A DNA stretch of 34,558 nt from Candidatus Dadabacteria bacterium (GCA_020027805.1 JAHKKQ010000010.1:1-34558), one strand, 5' to 3'; shown: positions 18,047 to 27,171, counted from the stretch's first letter. Program-made: numbers and translations. Notes: generated by a model not told the origin, from the letters alone.

Positions 18047-19455
18047 ACAGGCTGAACAGCAAGGTCGTAATCGGAATTTTTCTTCTCGTATTAGCCGCGC
18101 TCGCGGGAGGGAAATACATCTCGGCGTTCCCGACAATACCCAAACCGGTGGATAAAGACATGAATACGAAAACGGATTCGAATACGGATACCGTGACGTG
18201 GGACATCAAATTGAGCCACCCATACGTCGAGACGGGCTCACTCAGGGAGCTTATGCTCAATATGAAGATAAAGGGGAAGGACGCGCAATTGAAAGAGAGG
18301 ACCCCTGTAAACCTCGTGCTCGTGATAGACAGGAGCGGGTCGATGGGCGACAAGGGGAAGATCGAATACGCGAGAGAGGCGGCGAAGCAGATAATCGCGG
18401 GACTCGGCAAGGAAGACAGGCTCGCGGTGGTCGCATATTCGACCGACGTCGAGCTTCTATACCCGATACAGTTACTCACGGATAAGGACAGGGCTTCTTC
18501 AGTCGTGAGCGCGCTCTATCCTACCGACTCGACCAATCTGTCGGGAGGGCTCGTCATGGGGATTGAGCAGCTCGATTCGGTCAAGCGGGACGGGTACGTG
18601 AACCGCCTCATCCTCCTCTCTGACGGCCTCGCCAACGCGGGGATTACCGACATCGGCGAGCTCGGCAGGGTCGCGAGCCGGGCGTCCGAGAAGGGCATAC
18701 ACATAACCACCATGGGGCTCGGCGTCGATTACGACGAGAACCTCATGATGAACCTCGCCGAGCACGGTGCGGGCAATTATTACTTCATAGAGTCCCCGGC
18801 GCAGCTTGCCGGAATCTTTCGGAAGGAGTTCGGTCAGATCGCGGCCACGGTCGCAAAGGACCCTGTGATCAGGATCGGGCTCGCGCCGGGCGTATCGATA
18901 GAGGAGGTTTACGGATACACGTTCACGAAAACCCCGGACGGCGTTACCGAGATAAAGCTCGGCGACTTCTTCGGCGGTCAGGAGAGGGACATACTCGTTA
19001 AATTGAAGGTGCCGGCCGGGACTGCAGGACAGAATGACCTCGGGAAAGCCGTGCTCGATTTTAAAGACCTGCTCGATAACGAGAAGCCCGCGGGCCTGAT
19101 ATCCCCGCTCTCTTACGAAGTGACCGGCGACAGGGACAAGGTCGCCCGGAACGAGAACAAGGACGTAACGGCGAGATGGGTTTCGGTCGATGCCTCGGGC
19201 GATTACTACCAGGCGACGACGGCTTACGAAGAGGGAGACAAGGATAGCGCAATTACCAGGCTCAAGAGGGCGTACGAGAACATCACCAGCCTCAACATGA
19301 GTCCCTACAAGAGCGCCAGGACAGTAGAGCAGGAGGCCGAGCTCAGGGACGCCCTCGATGTCATGTCGTCCCCGGCCGCCCCCGCGCCGGCATCGGGTGA
19401 GGGAAAGGCATTGATAAAGGAGCAGAAGGCGAGCGCGAGGGAGGCTCAGAAGTAG
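18043..19455 (+). CDS. VWA domain protein (YfbK-like), membrane anchored
   Basis: N-terminal TM; VNLVLVIDRSGSMGDKGKIEYAREAAKQII (MIDAS DxSxS); LILLSDGLANAG; ATGA overlap with pspA-like gene. Confidence 0.9.
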   Translation: MNRLNSKVVIGIFLLVLAALAGGKYISAFPTIPKPVDKDMNTKTDSNTDTVTWDIKLSHPYVETGSLRELMLNMKIKGKDAQLKERTPVNLVLVIDRSGSMGDKGKIEYAREAAKQIIAGLGKEDRLAVVAYSTDVELLYPIQLLTDKDRASSVVSALYPTDSTNLSGGLVMGIEQLDSVKRDGYVNRLILLSDGLANAGITDIGELGRVASRASEKGIHITTMGLGVDYDENLMMNLAEHGAGNYYFIESPAQLAGIFRKEFGQIAATVAKDPVIRIGLAPGVSIEEVYGYTFTKTPDGVTEIKLGDFFGGQERDILVKLKVPAGTAGQNDLGKAVLDFKDLLDNEKPAGLISPLSYEVTGDRDKVARNENKDVTARWVSVDASGDYYQATTAYEEGDKDSAITRLKRAYENITSLNMSPYKSARTVEQEAELRDALDVMSSPAAPAPASGEGKALIKEQKASAREAQK

Positions 19456-19467
19456 GTTTCCCAGATC

Positions 19468-19632
19468 GTCATTGCGAGTGAAGCGAAGCAATCTCGCTTT
19501 ATTCATGAGATTGCCGCAGTCGCAAAATACTTAAGTTCTCTCGGGTTAATTCCCGGAGCAAATGGACATCTACGCATTGTAAGCACCAGTGACCGGTTCT
19601 TACGCTTGCTCGGAACCGTTCCTCGCAATGAC
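19468..19632. repeat. GTCATTGCGAG...CTCGCAATGAC element, copy 1
   Basis: Perfect 11-bp terminal inverted repeats; internal gagattgccgcagtcgcaaa. Confidence 0.85.
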
Positions 19633-19675
19633 AACTAGTTTTGGTAAAGAGACAAATATCAGTAAGGAGATTCAA

Positions 19676-20290
19676 ATGAAAGCCTCAATAAAATCATTCA
19701 TAGTGCCGGTGCTCCTCTCGGGCGGGTGGGGGGCGGTAACGCTGCTCCTGGGCTATGTCTTTCTGAATAACGTCCCGCTCGGGTACATGTTCTTCTATCC
19801 TATGCTCCTCACGGGGGTAGCAGTCGCTGCGAGCGCCGGTAGGCCGGGGGGCATGTCGTACGCGCGGGCTGGGATAACGGGGCTTGTATCGGGGTTCATA
19901 TACCTCCTGGTCTCGCCCATGTTCCCTGTCTTCGCATCCATACTCGTGGGGGCGTGTCTCGGCGGAGGTCTCTCTCCCGGAGGGGGCAGGTTCGGGGGTC
20001 TTCTCAACGGGACCATCTCGACTCTCAAGGGTATGATAATCATTCCTCTGGTAATAACGTCGGGCGAGTTCCTTGGCGCCGCGATAATGATTTTTCTCGG
20101 CTCTCTGTTGCTGGCGGCGGTCTTCTGGGGCGCGTGGCTCGGTATGGGCGTGTGTCTTATCCGTTTTCCTTTGTTCGGAAAGAAACGCGGGGACGAAGAT
20201 CACCGGCTGATATCCGGGCTCGAAGAGTTCAGATCGGAGTCGAGGGAGATAGCGAGGGACCTCGGGGAGTTTAATGAGAAGGCCGGTTGA
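19676..20290 (+). CDS. Hypothetical polytopic membrane protein
   Basis: Several hydrophobic Gly-rich segments; ATG with aaggag SD; the track start at 19589 lies in the repeat. Confidence 0.75.
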   Translation: MKASIKSFIVPVLLSGGWGAVTLLLGYVFLNNVPLGYMFFYPMLLTGVAVAASAGRPGGMSYARAGITGLVSGFIYLLVSPMFPVFASILVGACLGGGLSPGGGRFGGLLNGTISTLKGMIIIPLVITSGEFLGAAIMIFLGSLLLAAVFWGAWLGMGVCLIRFPLFGKKRGDEDHRLISGLEEFRSESREIARDLGEFNEKAG

Positions 20291-20457
20291 GCGATCCCGA
20301 CCGGGGCTGATTAAAAGCGGTCTGGAAACCGCATTTTGACCCAATCAACTACTCAATATCCCCCGCCGTTTTTATGGCGAAATTAATGTGTTACTAAAGG
20401 TATTCCATATATCCTCGAATTGCTGTAAAATAAGTAAAATAGAGGAGGATGACCGGA

Positions 20458-21183
20458 ATGAGGCACTTCACCCTTATTACACTGCTAATCTTTTCAATGG
20501 CTCTGGTTTATGGGATTACCGGCTCGCCTTATTGTGAAGCGGCCGATACCCGCACTCAATCGGACGCAGTCAGTCCTGACCAGGTTGAGACAATGGACGG
20601 CGCGCTCGAAGTGAAGGAGGAAGACATCGAGCCCGAACCCCAGCGCCTGTACTGCGCCGCGCAGTGGACAATGCTCTATAAGGGGCAAAAGGCGGACATC
20701 GAGGTCACGACGCGGGGGCAGTACAACGAGATCGCGGTATTCAGCTGCCCTGACTGCAGCCTCGACGAGCATTACGTAAAACCGTTCCTCGAGACCGAGT
20801 ACAGGGGCAAGACCGGGCTCACGAGGCTCCACGAATGCGGCTTCACGCAGGCTGTGTTCAAGGGGATGAGGGGGACGGAGGCGATAGTAGTCGACGTGCC
20901 GCGTGTATTCCCCGACCCGAACAGGCTCGTATGCATTGACGACTGGAGTAAGGACTACCAAAAGAATTATCCGACAATACAGATTTCATCGAGGGGCGAG
21001 CTTGACGAGGTAATCGTTTTCTCCTGCCTGAACTGCCCGTTTCAGAAGTCCTTCATCGCGCCCTTCCTGCTCACCGTATCCGACGGCAGGACGGCCATGG
21101 AGCGGATGAAGCAGTGCGGCTTCACCGAGATAGTGTTTACGAACCCCATGGGCACGAGGGAAGTCGTGAGGGAAGTGCGCTAG
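20458..21183 (+). CDS. Exported protein with two tandem Cys-rich domains
   Basis: Signal peptide; repeats RLYCAAQW...VFSCPDC...CGFTQAVF...GT and RLVCIDDW...VFSCLNC...CGFTEIVF...GT; alternative ATG at 20449. Confidence 0.8.
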   Translation: MRHFTLITLLIFSMALVYGITGSPYCEAADTRTQSDAVSPDQVETMDGALEVKEEDIEPEPQRLYCAAQWTMLYKGQKADIEVTTRGQYNEIAVFSCPDCSLDEHYVKPFLETEYRGKTGLTRLHECGFTQAVFKGMRGTEAIVVDVPRVFPDPNRLVCIDDWSKDYQKNYPTIQISSRGELDEVIVFSCLNCPFQKSFIAPFLLTVSDGRTAMERMKQCGFTEIVFTNPMGTREVVREVR

Positions 21184-21272
21184 GCGGCGCTTGACAAAAA
21201 GCCGATTCAGAATAGCTTGCTCATGCGGCCGGCATACTAGGGCGCGATTCCTGAATCCGAGGAGCATAACCT

Positions 21273-21491
21273 GTGGGCGAGGTCGGAACGTTCCCCTTCG
21301 GCTGGGTGAGGGGAGAGGGCAGCGACAACTGGCAGATTATCTGGGACCCGAAGACGAAGACCGTATTCGCCGAGGGCGCTATATCTAAAAGGGTCCTCCG
21401 GTTGGGGGAGTCCTCCACGTGGGAAGACGCCAAGCGTTTCGCCGACACAGTGATGAGCGAGCCCGGGGGTTATTTTTCCGATCCTGCATGA
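21273..21491 (+). CDS. Small hypothetical protein
   Basis: GTG-start 72 aa ORF MGEVGTFPFGWVRGEGSDNWQIIWDPKTKTVFAEGAISKR...; plausible soluble composition, no family recognised. Confidence 0.45.
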   Translation: MGEVGTFPFGWVRGEGSDNWQIIWDPKTKTVFAEGAISKRVLRLGESSTWEDAKRFADTVMSEPGGYFSDPA

Positions 21492-21584
21492 ACCCCTTCC
21501 GTCGAACTATGTCTCGATCAATTATCGAGCTATTCTCCGAACATAATCTCTGCTAAAATAGAGCCTAACCAGTTTTATGCACCT

Positions 21585-21841
21585 GTCATCGCGAGAGCTG
21601 CTCTGATGAATAAGAAGAGCAGGTCGACATTGGCTGAATACTGTGCACCTATATGCTAAGGCACATAGAAGATTAATACAGAATAAAAGTGGTCGTGACG
21701 ATCTGTATTTTTTTCTTGAGATTGCCGCGGTCGCAAAGTAATTTGGTTTATGTGACTCAGGAACATTGATGAAGGGGCTTATTCGCACTTAGCCGAGGGC
21801 GTCCGATTTCTGCGCACGCTCGAAATCGTCCTCGCAATGAC
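21585..21841. repeat. GTCATCGCGAG...CTCGCAATGAC element, copy 2 (longer)
   Basis: Inverted ends with one mismatch; right-hand ~130 bp shares gagattgccgcggtcgcaaa and gctcgaaatcgtcctcgcaatgac with 19468..19632. Confidence 0.75.
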
Positions 21842-21889
21842 AGTTTAGGATTTGGTAAGGAGTAACCAAGAAATCGTGGATCTTACTGC

Positions 21890-22807
21890 GTGTGCACGGA
21901 CGGACGAATGAAATACATGGAGCAGGAGCTCGTTGCCATACCCTCGGGAGGGGGAAAGATCGACGGGCTCTACTACCACAGCACGGTCAAGGACGACAGG
22001 GTGCCGGAGAAGGACGTCGGGATAATACACGTCCACGGGTTCCTGGGTAATTTCCTCGACGGGAGCCAGCGGTTCCTCCCCCCGATACTCGCAGAGGCCG
22101 GGTATTCCTCGCTCGCCATAAACACGCGCATGGCGAACTTCGGGCTTTTCTTCGGCTACGGGATCATCGACGACGTTATGCCTCAGATTGACAGCGCCGT
22201 CGATTACCTCGTCGGGCTCGGGTATAAGAACATCATAATTTCCGGTTACAGCCTCGGCACCTGCATGGTGCTCAGGTACGCCTACCTCAGGAACGACCCC
22301 GAGCGCCACCCGCATATAAAAGGCGTCATGTCGCTCGCCACTCCCTATTCCATGCCCGAATCGATCAGGAAGCGGTGGAACAGGTGGGGGAGCGAGCCCT
22401 CCTACGACGAGGTGTACGAGGAATCGAAAGAGATACTGAAGCCCGACCCCTATAACACTCAGCACGACAGGACGATCCTCATCTATAAAGGCCGCGGGAA
22501 TACGTATCTTCCCTGGCACACGGAGATCTACACGTACAAGACCTGGTGGTTCCTGGCGGGACCCGAGGCCGACACGGCGAAGGCTTACCTCAAGATGGAG
22601 AAGATAAAACTGCCGCTCCTCCTGATCCAGGGATGGTACGACGAGGTCGTCAAGCCCGAAGAGACGCACAGCCTCGCGGATATCGCCTTACAGTCCGGGA
22701 ACCCGGACGTCTCCGCCTTCTACGTGAACGCCGGGCACACGTTCGAGGGCAAAGAGGAAGAGCTCGGGGAGATCATCGTAAGGTGGCTCGACAAGAGATT
22801 CAGGTAA
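21890..22807 (+). CDS. Alpha/beta hydrolase (tandem paralogue 1)
   Basis: IIHVHGFLGNFLDG, nucleophile elbow SGYSLGT, LLLIQGWYDEVVKPEE, NAGHTFEG; possible internal start at 21908. Confidence 0.88.
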   Translation: MCTDGRMKYMEQELVAIPSGGGKIDGLYYHSTVKDDRVPEKDVGIIHVHGFLGNFLDGSQRFLPPILAEAGYSSLAINTRMANFGLFFGYGIIDDVMPQIDSAVDYLVGLGYKNIIISGYSLGTCMVLRYAYLRNDPERHPHIKGVMSLATPYSMPESIRKRWNRWGSEPSYDEVYEESKEILKPDPYNTQHDRTILIYKGRGNTYLPWHTEIYTYKTWWFLAGPEADTAKAYLKMEKIKLPLLLIQGWYDEVVKPEETHSLADIALQSGNPDVSAFYVNAGHTFEGKEEELGEIIVRWLDKRFR

Positions 22808-22825
22808 CGAAGCGGACGGTCGGAC

Positions 22826-23740
22826 ATGGTCCCGAGACAGAGAAAGCTCTACAACTTTAACGCCCCGGACGGTTTCCTTATAAACGCCGTGCTTGTTTCG
22901 GGTGAATTCAAAAATACAAAAGAACTCTATAACTCGCCCATAGTGCTCATCGTACACGGGGTGCTCGGGCATTTCCTGGCGAGGGGGACGCCGAGGCTCC
23001 TGCCGAACGCGCTCGTCGAGCGGGGCATAAGCTCGCTCTCGATCAACACGAGGCTCGCGTTCACGGGGCAGATATTCGGGGGAGGCATTTTCGACGACTC
23101 CGTGCTCGACATAGACGCGGCCGTCGAAGCCCTCGCGGAGGAAGGCTTCAAAAAAATCCACGTCCTCGGCTGGAGCCTCGGGGCGAACATCGCCGTATAT
23201 TACGCCGTCCGCGGCGCCCACAAGAACGTAAAGGGCATCATACTGGAAGGGTGCTCTTCGTCCCTCCCGCTCTCGCACAAGCGGCGGCTCGACAAGTGGG
23301 CCAGCATCCCGTCTTACGAGCACATATACGAGATCGCGAAGAAGGTGCTCAAGCCCGACCCGTCCGAGACTAAGAACGACAGGATATTCGTCGTGTACAG
23401 GGCGTGGGGGCCTTCGTTCGATCCGTCCGACTGCGAGATGTTCTCTTACAGGACGTGGTGGTACATGAGGAGCCCGGAGGCGCAGAACGCGAAGACGAAC
23501 GAGATAATCGCGGGCGTTAAGGTCCCCGTGCTCTTCATACACGGGGAGCATGACGACGTCGTCGCTGCCGACGAGGTCAATGAACTACTTGGCATACTGA
23601 AGAAGGCGGGGAACAGGAAGGCCGAGCTCAGGTTCATTCCCGGAGCGAAGCACGACTGCATGGAGAACCCGTCCTTCACTGTAGATACGGTCGTCGAATG
23701 GATCAATAGATCGGCCAGCGGGCGGAAGAAGAAGGATTGA
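22826..23740 (+). CDS. Alpha/beta hydrolase (tandem paralogue 2)
   Basis: VLIVHGVLGHFLARG, nucleophile elbow LGWSLGAN, VLFIHGEHDDVVAADE, PGAKHDCMENP; ATG start. Confidence 0.88.
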   Translation: MVPRQRKLYNFNAPDGFLINAVLVSGEFKNTKELYNSPIVLIVHGVLGHFLARGTPRLLPNALVERGISSLSINTRLAFTGQIFGGGIFDDSVLDIDAAVEALAEEGFKKIHVLGWSLGANIAVYYAVRGAHKNVKGIILEGCSSSLPLSHKRRLDKWASIPSYEHIYEIAKKVLKPDPSETKNDRIFVVYRAWGPSFDPSDCEMFSYRTWWYMRSPEAQNAKTNEIIAGVKVPVLFIHGEHDDVVAADEVNELLGILKKAGNRKAELRFIPGAKHDCMENPSFTVDTVVEWINRSASGRKKKD

Positions 23741-23763
23741 GCGGTGTCACCTCTTTTTTCTGT

Positions 23764-24045
23764 CATCGCGAGTAGCGACTTGTCCGGTGTAGCCTTTTAT
23801 CCTCCGAAGCTTTTGCATAGGAGGAATGCGAAGCCGGAAGCTACGTGGCGATCTCATCTTTTTCGTCATCCTGAACCATGTCCCGGACCCGATCCGGGAT
23901 CTATTCAGGATCTCATCTTTTTTATCACCATGCCCGTCCTTCGACAGGCTCGGGACGAACGGAGTGGCGAGTCGCCACGGACATACGAGATGTTGGCAGG
24001 GCCGAGGAGGTTGGGAAGGATCGTATATGAGCGCACATCGTGAGC
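23764..24045. repeat. Mosaic of intergenic repeats (module copy D 23779..23842, CATCCTGAA element, composite tail)
   Basis: gtcatcgcgag-tagcga, reverse 64-bp module, gtcatcctgaacc..ccggacccgatccgg..ttcaggatctc (23865..23914), ccttcgacaggctcgggacgaacgg, gtggcgagtcgccac, gaggaggttgggaaggatcgtatatgagc. Confidence 0.8.
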
Positions 24046-25238
24046 AGGGATGCGACATTCTCATCGTAGGCGCGGGGATAACGGGGCTCGCCGTAGCGCG
24101 GGAGCTCGTCAGCCGCGGGGCGGGCGATATTCTCGTCATAGAGAAGGAGCAGGGGCTCGGGGCGCACGCGAGCGGGAGGAACAGCGGGGTGCTTCACGCG
24201 GGGATCTACTACTCCCCCGGCACGAACAGGGCAAGGTTCTGCGTCGAGGGGAACCGGCTCATGAAGGAGTATTGCCGGGAGAGGGGCCTCACGCTTAAAG
24301 AAACCGGCAAGGTAATCGTGCCGGACACAGATGAGAAAGAAGAAGCCCTCGACGAGCTCAGGCGGAGGGCCGATTCCTCGGGGGCGAGGTCATATCTCAT
24401 CGGCACGAAAGAGCTCCTCGACATAGAGCCGCACGCAGCGCCCAGAGCCAAGGCCCTCTATTCCCCGGACACGGCGGTCGTCGACCCCGTTCAAATCCTC
24501 GGTGAAATGAAAAGGGAGCTGGAAGAAGGGGGAAGGGTGAGGTTTCTTTTCGGCACCTCTTTCGTTTCGCTCGCGGGTACGGGTACGGCTGTGACGAGCG
24601 CGGGGAATATAAAGTTCGCGAAGCTCGTCAATGCCGCAGGCACTTTCGCCGACAGGGTTGCCGGGGCCTTCGGCATAGGCCGGAACTACAGGGTGCTCCC
24701 GTTCAAGGGTACTTATAAAAAACTGAAAAAGGAGAAATCCTATCTCGTCAGGGGGAACATATACCCCGTCCCCGACCTGAGAAACCCGTTCCTGGGCGTG
24801 CACTTCACGAGGAGCGTCCGGGACGACGTGTACATAGGCCCGACGGCGATCCCCGTGCTCGGCAGGGAGGAATACGGGTTCATGGACGACCTCTCTCTTG
24901 AGTCGCTTTCGATACTATTCCGGGACGGAGTCCTCTTCTTCGCGAACGAAGCCTTCAGGGGCGCCGCCCTTACGGAGATAAGGAAGTATTCCGCGCGGAA
25001 TCTCCTGAAAGAGGCGAGGGGGCTTCTTCCCGGGATCGGCATTGACGACATCGAGGACACGCCCAAGAGCGGCATACGCCCCCAGCTCGTCGACTGGGAT
25101 ACGAAAAAGCTCGTGACCGATTTCGTCGTGATAAAGGACGGCGACTCGATCCATATACTGAACGCCATATCCCCCGCATTCACCTGCTCCATGGCCTTCG
25201 CGGGGTATACGGTCGCTATGCTCCTGGGCCACACATAG
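24027..25238 (+). CDS. lhgO: L-2-hydroxyglutarate oxidase/dehydrogenase (FAD-dependent)
   Basis: CDILIVGAGITGLAVARELVSRGAGDILVIEKEQGLGAHASGRNSGVLHAGIYYSPGTNRARFCVEG; start at ATG 24027 (the track start at 23826 is inside repeats). Confidence 0.92.
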   Translation: MSAHREQGCDILIVGAGITGLAVARELVSRGAGDILVIEKEQGLGAHASGRNSGVLHAGIYYSPGTNRARFCVEGNRLMKEYCRERGLTLKETGKVIVPDTDEKEEALDELRRRADSSGARSYLIGTKELLDIEPHAAPRAKALYSPDTAVVDPVQILGEMKRELEEGGRVRFLFGTSFVSLAGTGTAVTSAGNIKFAKLVNAAGTFADRVAGAFGIGRNYRVLPFKGTYKKLKKEKSYLVRGNIYPVPDLRNPFLGVHFTRSVRDDVYIGPTAIPVLGREEYGFMDDLSLESLSILFRDGVLFFANEAFRGAALTEIRKYSARNLLKEARGLLPGIGIDDIEDTPKSGIRPQLVDWDTKKLVTDFVVIKDGDSIHILNAISPAFTCSMAFAGYTVAMLLGHT

Positions 25239-25608
25239 CATGATTTCACGCTCTCGATCTCACTCCGCAGCAAATCATAAGTCGTCATGCTGAACTTGTT
25301 TCAGCATCTCGTCTTTTATTCTTTTCTCCCTCCTTTTGTAAAGGAGGGTGAGGGTGGATTTTGCCCTAACGCATTCCGGTCTATTAATACATTCTTCTAT
25401 TTCTAACATAAACTTGATGCTTCTTAAAACCCATATAAAATTACTAGGGTTCGTGAGGGGATAGTTTAAAAATATCATCCTTCGACAAGCTCAGGACGAA
25501 CGGGAATATATAGCTAAGGTGCCCCCTCACCTTAATCCTCTCCCACGCTGGGGAGAGGAAATTGTGTATTGGAGATCCAGAGGAGTTTGGTGCGCTCCGA
25601 GGTAGCTG

Positions 25609-26898
25609 ATGCCCGAATTGAGAATATTACGCACGTACGTCGATGTGCCTGATTCGCATACGATCGGTTCATATATATCCCGCGGCGGCTATACGGCGCT
25701 CCCGAAGGCTCTCGGGATGAAGCCTGAGGAAATAATAGAAGAGGTAAAGAAGGCGGGTCTCAGGGGGAGGGGAGGCGCGGGGTTCCCGACCGGGGTGAAG
25801 TGGGGCTTCATACAGAGGGACTCGAAGAAACCGATATACCTCTGCTGCAACGCCGACGAAAGCGAGCCCGGGAGCTTCAAGGACAGGGAGATACTCGAGC
25901 GCGACCCTCACCAGATGCTGGAAGGGATTATAATCGGCTGCTACACGATAAATTCGCACAAGTCATACATATACATAAGGGGCGAGATGCCCTACGGCGC
26001 CAGTATTATAGAGGGTGCGATCGGGGAGGCCTACGAGAAAGGCTACCTCGGGAAGAACATCCTCGACTCGGGCTTCGATTTGGACGTCGTGCTCTTCAGG
26101 GGCGCGGGCGCGTACATATGCGGGGAGGAGACGGGGCTCCTCGAATCCATAGAAGGGAAGAACGGAGAGCCCAGGCCCAAGCCGCCGTTCCCTGCACAGA
26201 TAGGGCTCTTCGGCTGCCCAACTATAGTAAACAACGTGGAAACGCTCGCGTGCGTCCCTCACATAATCAACCGCGGCTCCGAGTGGTTCTCTTCGATAGG
26301 CATACCCAAGAACACGGGCACAAAGATATACGGCCTCTGCGGCAATATTAACAAGCCGGGTCTCTACGAGCTCCCCCTCGGCATCACTCTCCGCGATCTC
26401 ATCAACGTGTACGGCGAAGGTATACCGGGCGGAAGAACCGTGAAGGCGGTATCTCCCGGAGGCTCTTCCGCGGCCGTCCTCTCGGCGGACGAGCTCGATA
26501 TAACTATGGACTTCGATTCCCTTGCCGCCGCCGGATCGATGCTCGGGACGGCTGGCGTTACAGTGATGGACGATACCACGTGCATGGTGAGGGTCGCCCA
26601 GAACCTGGCCCACTTCTACAGGGACGAGTCCTGCGGGCAGTGCGTCCAGTGCAGGGAAGGCACCTGGTGGCTAGAGAAGATGCTAACGAGCATAGAGGAA
26701 GGGAAGGGGAGGATGGAGCACATAGACACGCTCCTCGACGCGTGCTACCAGATGAGGGGGACGACTATCTGCGCGCTCGCCGACGGGTGCGCGATGCCCA
26801 TCGAATCCATAGTCAAGAAATTCCGCCACGAGTTCGAGGACCACGTACGCCTGGGCGGGTGTCCCTTCGAGAGGAAGACATTAGGGGAGTGGGTGTGA
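25609..26898 (+). CDS. nuoF: NADH-quinone oxidoreductase subunit F (NuoF)
   Basis: GLRGRGGAGFPTGVKWGF, CNADESEPGSFKDREI, GAGAYICGEETGLLESIEG, ESCGQCVQCREGTWW...TTICALADG. Confidence 0.95.
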   Translation: MPELRILRTYVDVPDSHTIGSYISRGGYTALPKALGMKPEEIIEEVKKAGLRGRGGAGFPTGVKWGFIQRDSKKPIYLCCNADESEPGSFKDREILERDPHQMLEGIIIGCYTINSHKSYIYIRGEMPYGASIIEGAIGEAYEKGYLGKNILDSGFDLDVVLFRGAGAYICGEETGLLESIEGKNGEPRPKPPFPAQIGLFGCPTIVNNVETLACVPHIINRGSEWFSSIGIPKNTGTKIYGLCGNINKPGLYELPLGITLRDLINVYGEGIPGGRTVKAVSPGGSSAAVLSADELDITMDFDSLAAAGSMLGTAGVTVMDDTTCMVRVAQNLAHFYRDESCGQCVQCREGTWWLEKMLTSIEEGKGRMEHIDTLLDACYQMRGTTICALADGCAMPIESIVKKFRHEFEDHVRLGGCPFERKTLGEWV

Positions 26899-27015
26899 GT
26901 CAAAGCGTGGTGCTGCGGGCGCATTACCGCGCCAGTGCGCGAGCCTTTGCTTCCGGAATATGGCTCTTCTTATAGAACTCTCCCAATCCGGTATTCGCCG
27001 GGGCAGCTTTTCTAT

Positions 27016-27171
27016 TTAAACTGACAGCTCGTCGTCCTTCATGGATTTTCTAAACCCTTTTATCCCCTTGCCGAGGGACGCGCCTAGGTCGCCCAGCCTG
27101 CTTGGGCCGAATATAAGAAGCAGTATTACAAGGATTATTAAAAGCTCGGGCAGCCCGAAATGTCCAAACAT
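27016..27171 (-). CDS. tatA: Sec-independent translocase TatA/TatE-type subunit
   Basis: Own translation of reverse strand: [51 protein letters not shown]; not in supplied ORF track. Confidence 0.92.
   Translation of the reverse strand: MFGHFGLPELLIILVILLLIFGPSRLGDLGASLGKGIKGFRKSMKDDELSV

Noticed and set aside
20319-20340. Rho-independent terminator GCGGTCTGGAAACCGCATTTT
   Set aside because: Only a 5-bp stem and short T run; too weak to assert.
23826-24026. N-terminal extension of the LhgO ORF
   Set aside because: Composed wholly of intergenic repeat sequence; the conserved protein begins at 24027.
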